This document shows, piece by piece, positions 1 through 9,021 of a stretch of 34,924 nt of DNA. The notes beneath the pieces were generated by a model. That model was not told the DNA's origin. It worked only from the letters and a program-made list of their open reading frames with translations, and searched no databases. The first letter of the stretch is position 1. Each line of letters begins with the position of its first letter. The position numbers and the translations under genes were made by a program. The stretch is from JBBQKF01 sp964549475 (GTDB taxonomy: Bacteria; Bacillota; Clostridia; Saccharofermentanales; UBA5734): assembly GCA_964549475.1 (NCBI GenBank), contig CAZJXH010000004.1:1-34924 (forward strand), in the 5' to 3' direction.

Positions 1-31
1 TAGAATAGTCATTTTGTAAAAGCTACGAGGG

Positions 32-71
32 AAAAGCAGCTTCGCCATAAATAATGGAAGAAGCTGTTTTT
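32..71 (+). terminator. Rho-independent terminator of an upstream gene
   Basis: CAGCTTC (37-43) pairs with GAAGCTG (60-66), extended by A-T pairs and followed by TTTTT. It would end a + strand gene lying left of the window. The longest reading of the LRR frame would start inside this hairpin at 54, which argues for the later start at 189. Confidence 0.75.
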
Positions 72-188
72 ATATGGAAAAACTGTACCTTGGTACAATT
101 ACAATGCTTAAAAAGCAAGAGTAGAATAACTACGTTGTATTATATATCTGGCAAGACAGATCTTGCAAATAAAAAAGAGGTGACCTAT

Positions 189-3100
189 TTGAAAGGGAGA
201 ATCAACCGTTCTGACGGGATTTGCTTAATCCGGTTCAAATCTCTGACAATCCGTATTCTGGCGTTGTTCATTATAATCGGATTGTGTTTTTCTCCATATC
301 GCGCATTTGTATCCTCAGAAGGCGATATCGCCACACTGATCACAGGGAATGGATATTCCTTTGACTCTGCCAGCGGTATGCTGACTATTTCTACTGACAG
401 CGGAACAGCAAACTGGAGAAGCGACCCCGGCATCGCAAAAACCGATGTGATTACTGTTGTTGTACATAGCGGTGTGCTGAATATATCGGATAATGCGTTT
501 AATGCCTGTACTGCACTGACAGCGGCCACGCTTCCGTCCGGTCTGACATTGATCGGGGAATATTCCTTTTATAACTGCAGCTCTTTACAGACGGTTAACA
601 TACCATACGGTGTGACACGCTTAAAGTATGGCGCATTCCGCAGATGCGGAGCCCTCACAGCAGTTACAGTCCCGAGCAGTGTAAGTAAAATTGACGCTAT
701 GGCATTCTATATGTGTCCAAAACTATTAAGCGCCACGTTCCAGAGGACGGCTGCGCCTGCTTTTGGAGCGAACGTATTCTCGAAATATGCCGGCTTTAAA
801 ATCAACTATCCGTTGGGCGGCGCAGGATACACAAGTCTCGGCTATACCGCCGAGGGGGTCAGTATGGCGCTTGATATTGTCACCGGCAACGGATATACAT
901 TTAATCCGAACACCGATACATTGACTGTATCAAGTGACAGCGGCACGACAAACTGGAAAAGCGACAGCAATTTTAACAAGAGTGTCGTTAAGACAGTGGT
1001 GATTGGAGACGGCGTACAAAACATTCTTGACAGCGCATTTTCTGAGTGTACAGTGTTGTCGTCTGTCACTCTTCCGGCCGGGCTATCCGTAATCAAGGAT
1101 TATGCGTTCAATGGCTGCACTTCTCTAGGAGCGATCACCATACCAAATGGCGTATCCCGTCTCAGATATAGTGCGTTTACTGGCTGTACATCCCTTACAA
1201 CAGTCATCCTCCCCAGCACCGTAGCGACGATTGAGCGCCGCGTATTTTTTGGTTGTTCAAAGCTTATCAATGCCACCTTTATGGGGATAACCGCACCCAC
1301 AGTTGGAAGCTCTGCGTTTGGCAACTGCGCTGAAGATTTTAAAATCTACTATCCGATCAGCGGCACAGGGTATACGGGACTTGGTTATACGGCTGAGGCG
1401 ATTGATGTGACGCTGTCGACCGAAGGCTATTCCTTTGATTCCACAAGCGGCACGCTGACCATTGCAAGCAATGACGGCACAACAAATTGGAGAAATAGCA
1501 GTATTGCAAAAGATGCGGTGAAAACAGGGATCATTCAAAGCGGGGTCACGCTTATTTTGGACAACACTTTTAAAGATTGTATTTCTCTGACTTCCATTTC
1601 AGTTCCAGATGGCGTTACACATATCGGGAAATATGCATTTGACGGGTGTCATTCTTTGACAGGAATCGTCCTGCCCGGCTCCTTGACATCAATCGGAGAC
1701 GAGGCTTTCTTCAACTGTGTCAAGCTGGCGGCGATCTCTATTCCGGACGGTGTCACCACCATTGGGTGCGAGGCGCTGGCGAACACCGGCATAAGCTCAA
1801 TGACTATTCCGAACAGTGTTTTATTAATGGGACAAGGCGCATTTTGTTATTGTTCGAAGCTCACCTCCGTCACATTCGAAGCAGGCTGCCAATTGACCAA
1901 TATTCCGATCATTGCATTTTCTGATTCCGGACTGGCTTCAATTGATATTCCGGACAGCATCACTTCAATTGAATCAAGTGCATTCGACGGATGCGCCTTA
2001 TCGTCTGTTACTATTCCAAGCCAAGTGGCTTCTATTAAAAATAGTGCTTTCAAAAATTGCTCAAAGCTTTATGCGGCATCTTTTGAAGGGATCGCTGCAC
2101 CGATTCTTGGTACGAACGTATTTGACAACTGCCACACAAGCTTTAAAATATACTATTCAGTCGGCGGCACAGGCTATGGAAGCCTTGATTATCCGGCTGT
2201 GACCGACAAGGCCCCTGTTATGGGAGATGGCTATTATTTTGATACGGAAAGCGGTACATTGACGATATCCAGTGACAGCGGAATGGCAAACTGGAGAAGC
2301 AGCACGATAGTAAAAAGCTCCGTGCTTTCAATAATCATTGAAAGCGGAGCGAGTAACATTGCGGATGAAGCTTTTGAAGGATGCGCCTCGCTGAACACGA
2401 TTTTAATTCCCGAGAATGTAACTTCCATAGGAAGCCGTGCTTTTGAAGGATGCTCATCGCTGCTAACCGTCACCATTTCCAATAACGTTGATTCCATTGG
2501 GAGTTACGCATTCAGATATTGTACGTCCCTGGCAACAGTAACGATCCCTGCCAAGGTGATTTCTATCGGGGCTGGTGCATTTTATGGCTGCGGACAGCTC
2601 AACTCCGCCATTTTTAATCCTATTGCAGCTCCGTCTCTTGAAACCGGAGCCTTCAACGGCTGCCACGCTGGCTTTAAAATTTATTATCCCGCTAAGGGGA
2701 CAGGCTACGAAACCCTTGGTTACTCCGCCGAGGCTATTGGTGTATACACCATGGATGTAATCAATGGAACGGGAAGCGGTAAGTATGAGGTGGATGCCCG
2801 AGTGAGCATCAAAGCGGATGCAGCGCCAGATGGCAAGGTCTTTAATCGCTGGATTACTAATAACGGAGGGGCGTTCACTGACGCTGCAAGTGCGGTTACC
2901 ACCTTTACAATGCCTGCTGCAAAAGTAACCGTTACGGCAACATTCCGAGATGAGATGCAGTTTACCATCACCGCAAAAGCCATCAGCGGCGGCACTGTAA
3001 ATCCGGCCGGAACGGTGAGCGTCGCAGAAGGGCACGATGAAACCTTTGTTATTACGCCAAACACCGGTTATCGCATTGAATCCATCACCGTGGATGGAAT

Positions 3101-3551
3101 TAGCCAAGGCGTTGTACCTGCATATATATTTACAAAAGTCACAGCGAATCATGCCATAATGGCAACATTTACAAAAATCGAAAACAATGGCAATGACAAT
3201 GGCAGCGACGATGGAAATGGTAATAATAATGGTAATTTATCCTCTTCTTCTGGGACTTCGCCAGCACCTATTCCGGAGACGAACAGCAATATTTTGTCTC
3301 CTTCCCCTTCTGAGATTTCTCCGGCACCTGTTCCGGAGACGAACAGTAATATTTTGTCTCCTTCCCCTTCTGAGATTTCACCGACACCTGCTTCGGAAGC
3401 GATCAGTAATATTTTATCTCCTGCCATTCCTTCAGACCGTAAAGCCGGGGTCGTTACAACACTGCCATGGATAATCTGCGCGCTGCTTATAGCAGCATCA
3501 GCGGTCGCTGCGACAGTGATACTGATAAAAAGAAGGAAGACACTGCAATAG
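189..3551 (+). CDS. BspA-like leucine-rich repeat surface protein with InlB-type repeats and C-terminal membrane anchor
   Basis: Predicted secreted, cell-surface protein of 1120 residues. I chose the TTG at 189 because AAAGAGGTG lies just upstream, whereas the ATG at 54 is inside a terminator. Residues 1-45 form a signal peptide (basic start, then ILALFIIIGLCF). The body has four homologous modules starting near 346, 880, 1420 and 2215, each opening with a GYxFDxxSGxLTIxSDSGxxNW-like block followed by LRR_5 (BspA/TpLRR) repeats such as IPxGVTxIGxxAFxGCxSL. Module 3 is longer. Two divergent InlB B-type repeats follow (about 2755-3175), then an Asn/Gly-rich linker, a Pro/Ser stalk made of 60-bp repeats, a transmembrane helix and the positive end KRRKTLQ. 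There is no LPXTG sorting motif, so it is probably membrane-anchored. Known BspA-like proteins bind host or matrix ligands; the ligand here cannot be read. Confidence 0.88.
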   Translation: MKGRINRSDGICLIRFKSLTIRILALFIIIGLCFSPYRAFVSSEGDIATLITGNGYSFDSASGMLTISTDSGTANWRSDPGIAKTDVITVVVHSGVLNISDNAFNACTALTAATLPSGLTLIGEYSFYNCSSLQTVNIPYGVTRLKYGAFRRCGALTAVTVPSSVSKIDAMAFYMCPKLLSATFQRTAAPAFGANVFSKYAGFKINYPLGGAGYTSLGYTAEGVSMALDIVTGNGYTFNPNTDTLTVSSDSGTTNWKSDSNFNKSVVKTVVIGDGVQNILDSAFSECTVLSSVTLPAGLSVIKDYAFNGCTSLGAITIPNGVSRLRYSAFTGCTSLTTVILPSTVATIERRVFFGCSKLINATFMGITAPTVGSSAFGNCAEDFKIYYPISGTGYTGLGYTAEAIDVTLSTEGYSFDSTSGTLTIASNDGTTNWRNSSIAKDAVKTGIIQSGVTLILDNTFKDCISLTSISVPDGVTHIGKYAFDGCHSLTGIVLPGSLTSIGDEAFFNCVKLAAISIPDGVTTIGCEALANTGISSMTIPNSVLLMGQGAFCYCSKLTSVTFEAGCQLTNIPIIAFSDSGLASIDIPDSITSIESSAFDGCALSSVTIPSQVASIKNSAFKNCSKLYAASFEGIAAPILGTNVFDNCHTSFKIYYSVGGTGYGSLDYPAVTDKAPVMGDGYYFDTESGTLTISSDSGMANWRSSTIVKSSVLSIIIESGASNIADEAFEGCASLNTILIPENVTSIGSRAFEGCSSLLTVTISNNVDSIGSYAFRYCTSLATVTIPAKVISIGAGAFYGCGQLNSAIFNPIAAPSLETGAFNGCHAGFKIYYPAKGTGYETLGYSAEAIGVYTMDVINGTGSGKYEVDARVSIKADAAPDGKVFNRWITNNGGAFTDAASAVTTFTMPAAKVTVTATFRDEMQFTITAKAISGGTVNPAGTVSVAEGHDETFVITPNTGYRIESITVDGISQGVVPAYIFTKVTANHAIMATFTKIENNGNDNGSDDGNGNNNGNLSSSSGTSPAPIPETNSNILSPSPSEISPAPVPETNSNILSPSPSEISPTPASEAISNILSPAIPSDRKAGVVTTLPWIICALLIAASAVAATVILIKRRKTLQ
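3261..3426 (+). repeat. 60-bp tandem repeat in the stalk of the LRR protein
   Basis: About 2.7 copies of a 60-bp unit: 3261-3320, 3321-3380 and a diverged partial copy 3381-3426. Each encodes a 20-residue block built around PETNSNILSPSPSEISPAP. The copies are nearly identical, so the Pro/Ser stalk probably varies in length by slippage or recombination. Confidence 0.85.
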
Positions 3552-3609
3552 AAATATAATTTTTAAATTTCAATATGCCCGTTGATACGATAAGGAAAAT
3601 TCTGAAAAT

Positions 3610-4761
3610 TCACTTTTTCTTTTTAGCATCCACAAGATTTCCCTTATACATATCTTTCGGTGAAATATGGATTTTAAGTGTTTTTTCGTATTCTTCGATA
3701 AATTGCAGTTCTCTTTCTGTCACGATCGAAACAGCCGTCCCTTTGTGCCCTGTCCTGCCGGTTCTTCCCACTCGATGAAGATAGTCTCCGGCCTGTTCGG
3801 GAATGTTCAGATTGAAAACATGCGTGACCCCCTGGATATCCAGTCCGCGCGCGGCAATGTCCGATACCACCAGCACCGGGACCTTTCCTGCTCTGAATTC
3901 CTCCATCACCCGTTTCCGGTCTTTCTTGTCAGTATGCCCGTGGAGGCCTTCGACTTTAAGTCCATGGTATCTCAGCCGGTTTGTACAATAATCCGCATCT
4001 TCTCTCGCACCGATAAACACAAGTGCTTTCACCGGTTTGACAATCGCAATCACCTTGCGCAGTACTTCCAGTTTGTCTCTTTCCTCTGTAAGAAAATAGA
4101 GATGCTCGATTGTGTCCGGGATGGTCGCAGTCCCTGTCACTTTGATGATTCCGGGATCTTTCATTATTTCACGGGCCCGGGTTTCGGCCTGCCTGGTGAT
4201 GGTGGCGGAGAACATCAGCAGCTGGCGCTCTTTTAAAGTGCTTTTTATAATGCCGGCGACGCTTTCAAAATTATTTTCGCCGACAAGGGTGTCCGCTTCA
4301 TCCATGATAATGGTCTTGACGGTATGTGCGGCGATTTTCTTTTTTTTAATCAGTTCAAGAACCCGTCCGGGTGTGCCTGCGATGATATGCGGCTTTTCTT
4401 TGAGTTTTTCGATCTGGCGCTCGATGTTAACGTTTCCGATAATCGGAGTGGAGGTGATTCCAATCCCGGAATTCTGTGCCAGCAAATCGATCTGTTTGAT
4501 AATCTGCATGACAAGTTCGTGGGTCGGAGCAAGAATAATCGCCTGCATTTCTTTTTTGGAAGAATCGATTTTTACAAACAAAGGAAGAAGAAATGCCAGG
4601 GTTTTCCCCGTTCCGGTTTCGGATTGAACCACAAGGTCCTTGTTTTCAAGCGCCTCCGGGATGATTTTCTTTTGAACTTCGGTCAACTCGGTTATTCCCT
4701 GTTTTTGTAATGCCGCCCCGAGCAATGGATTCATTCCAAGGGTTTTTAAAAATTCAAGCAT
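3610..4761 (-). CDS. DEAD-box ATP-dependent RNA helicase, short form
   Basis: ATP-dependent RNA unwinding enzyme of 383 residues with AGGAGG just upstream of its ATG. Visible motifs are the Q motif (Gln30), Walker A SETGTGKT (47-54), DEAD (154-157), SAT (185-187) and, in the second RecA domain, RGLDIQG and HRVGRTGRTG. Motif Ia reads PTHEL instead of the usual PTREL. The protein stops soon after domain 2 with a short lysine-rich tail, so it lacks the C-terminal RNA-binding extension of CshA or DbpA. It follows two ABC-F genes on the same strand, fitting a role in ribosome or RNA handling. It converges on the LRR gene with a 58-bp gap. Family certain, subfamily not. Confidence 0.93.
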   Translation of the reverse strand: MLEFLKTLGMNPLLGAALQKQGITELTEVQKKIIPEALENKDLVVQSETGTGKTLAFLLPLFVKIDSSKKEMQAIILAPTHELVMQIIKQIDLLAQNSGIGITSTPIIGNVNIERQIEKLKEKPHIIAGTPGRVLELIKKKKIAAHTVKTIIMDEADTLVGENNFESVAGIIKSTLKERQLLMFSATITRQAETRAREIMKDPGIIKVTGTATIPDTIEHLYFLTEERDKLEVLRKVIAIVKPVKALVFIGAREDADYCTNRLRYHGLKVEGLHGHTDKKDRKRVMEEFRAGKVPVLVVSDIAARGLDIQGVTHVFNLNIPEQAGDYLHRVGRTGRTGHKGTAVSIVTERELQFIEEYEKTLKIHISPKDMYKGNLVDAKKKK

Positions 4762-4839
4762 CGCAAACCTCCTTTTGATCCTGTAATCAATGACATTTTT
4801 TATTCATTTGGTTATTTATTATGGTTGTCCCTATTGATT

Positions 4840-4929
4840 GTTTATTATTTTTTACTCATATTTATTGTCTGCCATTTTAGTTGCTCGTTTTAGTTGCTCG
4901 TTTTGACTGTCTGCCATTTTGATTGTTTT
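4840..4929 (-). repeat. Short direct repeats between ABC-F and helicase genes
   Basis: The 168-bp gap 4762-4929 contains TTAGTTGCTCGTT-type units in tandem and two copies of TGTCTGCCATTTT (near 4866 and 4908). On the minus strand they lie in an unsupported 21-codon frame, MADSQNEQLKRATKMADNKY then E and stop, with no Shine-Dalgarno. I see no terminator, so the helicase may be read through from the upstream genes. Confidence 0.45.
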
Positions 4930-6858
4930 TTACTGCTCTTTGATTTCTTTCCTGTTTGTCGCAATCAATTCGGCAAGCTCATTCAAATAGACCCACCGTT
5001 CTGTTGCCTCATTCAGCTGGACTTCAAGCGTTTCTTTCCTTGCAAAGAGTTTTTGCAGTTTCTCGAAATCGCTCGAGGCCTCGTTTATTTCTTTTTCCAC
5101 ATTCACAAGGCTGTTTTCCAAGTTTGAAATGGTCTCGTCGATGGAATCATATTCTTTTTGCTCTTTGAAAGTGAACTTCAACGGCCTGTTTTTTTTATTC
5201 TCAGCGTTGTAATCCGATTTTTCTGATTTTGATTTGCTGTTGTTGTCTTTTACTATGGCATTCTCTTCTGCCATTTTCTTGTTATAATCGGAATAGCAGC
5301 CTTGAAACCGCCGGATCGACGCATTTCCTTCAAAAATAAAAAGCTTTTCGACCACTCGGTCCAGAAAATACCGGTCGTGAGAGACGGCGATGACTACACC
5401 CTGGAAATCGCTGAGATATCCTTCGAGAATGGTCAGAGTCTGAATGTCCAGATCGTTGGTCGGTTCATCCAGGAGGATAACGTTCGGCGCACTCATCAGA
5501 ATCCGAAGAAGGTAAAGCCGTCTTTTCTCGCCGCCGGAAAGCTTTGAAATAAGCGACCACTGCACCGCGGGAGGAAACAGAAAATTCTCCAGCATCTGGG
5601 CGGCGCTGATCTGTCCATCCCTGGTGGTCAGGTATTCCGCTTCATTTCGGATGTATTCAATCACGCGCAGGCTTTCGTCGATCTCGTCATTTTCTTGTGT
5701 GAAAAATCCAATCTTGACTGTTTCTCCGGTATTGACACAGCCGCGATTCGGCTCCAGACGTCCGGCAATGATTTTAAGCAGAGTCGATTTGCCGCTGCCG
5801 TTCGGTCCGATGATTCCGATGCGGTCATCGCGAAGGACGTTGTAGCTGAAATCGTCAATGATTTTGCGGTTGGAATAATCTTTCCCGATGTGCTCGAGTT
5901 CGATGGTTTTCTTGCCGAGCCGGGTGGTTCCGACACTGATTTCGATGTTTTCGTATGAACCCGCGGATTTTGTATCCCGCAAAGTCTCAAACCGTTCGAT
6001 ACGGGCTTTCTGTTTCGTCGCGCGCGCCTGCGGGCCGCGCTGCATCCATTCAAGTTCTTTGCGGAAAAGGCTCTGTCGCTTCCGATCCGAGGCGATATCG
6101 CTTTCTTCTCTTTCGGCTTTTAATTCAAGATATTTCTCATAATTTGTCAGATAGCTGTATACTTTCCCATTGTCGATTTCGAGAATCCGATTGCAGACAC
6201 GACGCAGAAAATACCGGTCATGTGTGACCATGAGCAAAGCGCCTTTCCGGTTGTTCAAATATTTTTCGAGCCAGTCCACCGTATCATTGTCCAGCTGGTT
6301 GGTGGGCTCATCCAGAATCAGCAGGTTCGCCGGACTGATCAGCGCGCTGGCCAGTGCGATTCGTTTTCTCTGTCCGCCGGAAAGAGTTCCGACAATTGCA
6401 TCAAAGTCAAGCACGCCGAGTTTTGAAAGAATGGTTTTTGCTTCGCTTTCGATTGTCCAGGCTTTCATCGCATCCATTTTCTGGGTGACCTGGAGAAGAT
6501 TTCTCTCCCATGCCGGATCACCGGGATGCCCGTTGAATTCCTGGAGAGTGTGTTCATATTCCCGAAGCAGGTTCATGATGGGCGACGTGCCTTTGAAAAT
6601 CTGTTGAAGAACGGTTATTCCCGGGTCAAAAGTCGGATTTTGCGATAGGTATTCCATCGAGACCTTGTTTCCGGTTGTAATTTTGCCGCTGTCTGGATTT
6701 TCCTCCCCGGCAAGCAGTTTCAGAAGCGTTGATTTCCCTGTCCCGTTGATGCCGATAACGCCGATTTTCTCCCCTTCGTCAATGCCGATAGAAGCCTCGC
6801 TGAACAAGACTTTTTCGCTATATGCTTTTGATAGTTTTTCGGCGGATAGGATATTCAC
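4930..6858 (-). CDS. ABC-F family ATPase, Uup-like
   Basis: Cytosolic twin-ATPase protein of 642 residues with no membrane segments, so an ABC-F factor and not a transporter. It begins at GTG with GAGGAG about 8 bases upstream. NBD1 has Walker A GINGTGKST (36-44), signature LSGGQRKR and LLILDEPTNQLD. NBD2 has GPNGSGKST, LSGGEKRR and VILLDEPTNDLD. The linker carries the basic RGPQARATKQKARIERF stretch. After NBD2 comes a charged tail of roughly 110 residues that includes a coiled coil, the hallmark of the Uup branch, which binds DNA or branched nucleic acid and acts on ribosomes. It starts 29 bp after the other ABC-F gene, suggesting co-transcription. Antibiotic-resistance ABC-F roles are not indicated. 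Confidence 0.9.
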   Translation of the reverse strand: MNILSAEKLSKAYSEKVLFSEASIGIDEGEKIGVIGINGTGKSTLLKLLAGEENPDSGKITTGNKVSMEYLSQNPTFDPGITVLQQIFKGTSPIMNLLREYEHTLQEFNGHPGDPAWERNLLQVTQKMDAMKAWTIESEAKTILSKLGVLDFDAIVGTLSGGQRKRIALASALISPANLLILDEPTNQLDNDTVDWLEKYLNNRKGALLMVTHDRYFLRRVCNRILEIDNGKVYSYLTNYEKYLELKAEREESDIASDRKRQSLFRKELEWMQRGPQARATKQKARIERFETLRDTKSAGSYENIEISVGTTRLGKKTIELEHIGKDYSNRKIIDDFSYNVLRDDRIGIIGPNGSGKSTLLKIIAGRLEPNRGCVNTGETVKIGFFTQENDEIDESLRVIEYIRNEAEYLTTRDGQISAAQMLENFLFPPAVQWSLISKLSGGEKRRLYLLRILMSAPNVILLDEPTNDLDIQTLTILEGYLSDFQGVVIAVSHDRYFLDRVVEKLFIFEGNASIRRFQGCYSDYNKKMAEENAIVKDNNSKSKSEKSDYNAENKKNRPLKFTFKEQKEYDSIDETISNLENSLVNVEKEINEASSDFEKLQKLFARKETLEVQLNEATERWVYLNELAELIATNRKEIKEQ

Positions 6859-6887
6859 TTGGGTTTCTCCTCGGATATTTGTCCGAT

Positions 6888-8504
6888 CTAGCTGTATAAA
6901 ACAGCTTTGATTTTTGCGATCTCTTCGCTTTCGAGGTATTCATCGTAGGTCATGAGTTTGTCGATGACCCCTTTCGGTGTGATTTCAATGATCCGGTTGG
7001 CAATCGTCTGAACAAACTGATGGTCATGTGAAACAAACAGAACCGTCCCTTTGTAGTTGATCAAACCATTGTTCAGCGCAGTGATGGATTCGAGGTCGAG
7101 ATGGTTCGTCGGTTCGTCCAGCAGCAGTGTATTCGCGCCGGACAGCATCATCTTGGCGAGCATGCATCGGACCCGTTCGCCTCCTGAAAGAACGGACGCT
7201 TTTTTTTGCGCTTCCTCCCCGGAAAAAAGCATTCTCCCGAGCCACCCGCGGATGAATGTCTCGTTCTGGTCTTTGGAATATTGCCGCAGCCAGTCAATGA
7301 TCGACAATTCACTGCCATCGAAATAGTCCGCATTATCCTTTGGGAAATAGGCCTGGGATGTGGTGATTCCCCACTTGAACTCGCCGCTGTCCGCAGTCAT
7401 CTCCCCGATCAAAATCTTGAAAAGCGCTGTTTTTTCGAATCCGTTCGGACCGACAAGAGCAATCTTGTCCCCCTTGTTCACCGTGAAGCTGATTTTTTCC
7501 AAAAGAGGCACTCCGTCGAATGATTTACTGATTTCGTGGACTCTTAGCAGATCGTTCCCGACCTCCCTATCCTGTTTGAAGTCGACAAACGGGTATTTGC
7601 GGGAGGAGGGCCGGATATCTTCCAGCGTCAGTTTTTCCAATTGTTTTTTACGGGATGTCGCCTGTTTTGATTTGGAGGCGTTCGCACTGAACCGCTGGAT
7701 GAATTCTTCCAGATCCTTCCGCTTCGCTTCGATTTTCTTATTCGAATCCTTTGTCTGCTGAAGGATCAGCTGGCTGGATTCATACCAGAAATCATAATTC
7801 CCGGCATATACCTGGATTTTGCCAAAATCGATATCTGCAATGTGAGTACATACTTTATTCAAAAAATGCCGGTCATGGGAGACAACAATGACGGTGTTTT
7901 CAAAATTGTAAAGAAAATTCTCCAGCCAGGTGATGGAAGCGACATCCAGATGATTGGTCGGTTCATCCAGAAGCAGGATCTGAGGATCTCCAAAAAGCGC
8001 CTGGGCGAGCAATACCCGGACTTTCTCGCTGCTGCCGACTTCCGCCATCTTTTTATAGTGATATTCTTCCCCTATGCCAAGTCCGTTCAGCAAAGTGGCG
8101 GCTTCTGTCTCGGCATTCCATCCATTCATTTCAGAAAATTCGGATTCCAGCACGGCAAGCTTGATGCCGTCCTGCTCGGAGAAATCCGGTTTGGAATATA
8201 GTTTCTCTTTTTCTTCGATAATTTCACAAAGCCTTTTATGCCCCATTAAAACTGTTTTCAGAACTTCATATTCATCAAATTCATAATGATTCTGTTTCAG
8301 CATCGCAAGCCGGCTGTTGGCCTCGATGAAAATTTCTCCTTTGTTGGCTTCCAGTTCGCCGGAAAGAATTTTTAGAAACGTAGATTTACCGGAACCGTTT
8401 GCTCCAATCAAACCATAACAATTGCCGGGTGTGAACTTGATGTTCACATTGTCGAATAACGCACGTCCTCCATACCGTAAGGAAATGCCACTGGCTGTAA
8501 TCAT
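6888..8504 (-). CDS. ABC-F family ATPase, YkpA/YbiT-like, one degenerate ATP site
   Basis: Twin-ATPase ABC-F protein of 538 residues, soluble, probably acting on the ribosome. NBD1 has an intact Walker A GANGSGKST (34-42) and LLLDEPTNHLD, but its signature reads VGSSE (156-160) where LSGGE is expected. NBD2 has an intact signature LSGGERVR, but its Walker A reads GPNGFEKTA (352-360), with Glu357 in place of the glycine before the lysine. In the head-to-tail ABC dimer these two defects fall in the same composite site, so one site looks competent and the other impaired. From memory, Bacillus YkpA is also degenerate at these places, so this is probably a subfamily trait. The ATG has AAGGATG upstream. 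Confidence 0.9.
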   Translation of the reverse strand: MITASGISLRYGGRALFDNVNIKFTPGNCYGLIGANGSGKSTFLKILSGELEANKGEIFIEANSRLAMLKQNHYEFDEYEVLKTVLMGHKRLCEIIEEKEKLYSKPDFSEQDGIKLAVLESEFSEMNGWNAETEAATLLNGLGIGEEYHYKKMAEVGSSEKVRVLLAQALFGDPQILLLDEPTNHLDVASITWLENFLYNFENTVIVVSHDRHFLNKVCTHIADIDFGKIQVYAGNYDFWYESSQLILQQTKDSNKKIEAKRKDLEEFIQRFSANASKSKQATSRKKQLEKLTLEDIRPSSRKYPFVDFKQDREVGNDLLRVHEISKSFDGVPLLEKISFTVNKGDKIALVGPNGFEKTALFKILIGEMTADSGEFKWGITTSQAYFPKDNADYFDGSELSIIDWLRQYSKDQNETFIRGWLGRMLFSGEEAQKKASVLSGGERVRCMLAKMMLSGANTLLLDEPTNHLDLESITALNNGLINYKGTVLFVSHDHQFVQTIANRIIEITPKGVIDKLMTYDEYLESEEIAKIKAVLYS

Positions 8505-8572
8505 TTTTATACCATCCTTCTATTTAACTCGGCACATTATAGCATGGAACAGGGAAAATACCAAATGAATCA

Positions 8573-8581
8573 AAGGGACGG
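8573..8581. repeat. Left target duplication of insertion element copy 1 (decayed)
   Basis: AAGGGACGG here matches GAGGGACAG at 8714-8722 in 7 of 9 positions. On the minus strand this left copy reads CCG TCC CTT and runs directly into TGA, the presumed original stop of the TSCPD gene. Confidence 0.55.
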
Positions 8582-8713
8582 CAGGTTGTGTAATCACTCA
8601 GGATGCAACATGGGGACGGTTCTTGTGTTGCATTTTAGCTTATTTCGTTTATGCAACACAAGAACCGTCCCCATATTGCACTAATCCATTTCTTTTCGTA
8701 ATCGATTGCCCTG
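8582..8713 (-). mobile_element. Palindromic miniature insertion element, copy 1 (132 bp)
   Basis: Non-coding element centred on a near-perfect hairpin: TGCAACATGGGGACGGTTCT... (from 8603) pairs with the mirrored ...AGAACCGTCCCCAT up to 8674. The minus-strand 5' end starts CAGGGCAAT (8713-8705) exactly as in copy 2, and the next 20 or so bases are also shared. The other end keeps only CAGG (8582-8585) before decaying. The flanks match at 7 of 9 bases. The element overlaps the last ten codons and the stop of the TSCPD gene. No transposase is encoded, so mobility would need one elsewhere. The left boundary is inferred; the core and right boundary are clear. Confidence 0.75.
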
Positions 8714-8980
8714 GAGGGACAGTTCTCTTTTTTCTTCCTCATAAGCTTTTCTGACTGCGACGGCAAGCTGGTCGGAACAGGAGGTATCTCTTTCGTCACA
8801 TTGAATCCCTTTGAATTTCTCCTCGATCTCCTCCACCGTCATTCCTTCAATGATCCGGCTTATCGCCTTCAGATTTCCGTCACAGCCTCCCCGGAAAGAA
8901 ACCTTTCGAATAATATTCCCATCCAATTCAAAGAAAATCATCGATGGGCACACTCCCTCGGTTTCATATTCATGTTTCAT
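8681..8980 (-). CDS. TSCPD-domain protein (TIGR03905-like) with element-derived C-terminus
   Basis: Small soluble protein of 99 residues with four cysteines, C11, C33, C61 and C68, in the order typical of TIGR03905/TSCPD proteins, a likely metal- or Fe-S-binding fold related to a nucleotide reductase tail; the function is not known. Typical motifs are GVCPSMI, FRGGCDGNLKAI and CSDQLAVAV. GGAG precedes the ATG at 8980. Residues 90-99 (QGNRLRKEMD) and the TAG lie in insertion element copy 1. Reading the other flank of the element in the same frame gives P/L-S-L then TGA, so the ancestral protein probably ended at residue 89. It sits 41 bp after the Mg2+ ATPase gene on the same strand. Confidence 0.85.
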   Translation of the reverse strand: MKHEYETEGVCPSMIFFELDGNIIRKVSFRGGCDGNLKAISRIIEGMTVEEIEEKFKGIQCDERDTSCSDQLAVAVRKAYEEEKRELSLQGNRLRKEMD

Positions 8981-9021
8981 TGCACTTTACTCCAAAATTC
9001 AATATTCAATGGCTCCATCAT

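Noticed and set aside
54..188. Longer N-terminus for the LRR protein from the ATG at 54
   Set aside because: It would begin inside a terminator hairpin, has no ribosome site, and puts 45 extra residues before a good signal peptide that follows the TTG at 189.
2463..3152. 229-codon minus-strand open frame inside the LRR gene
   Set aside because: It is the shadow of a repetitive GC-biased coding region; no ribosome site and no recognisable protein.
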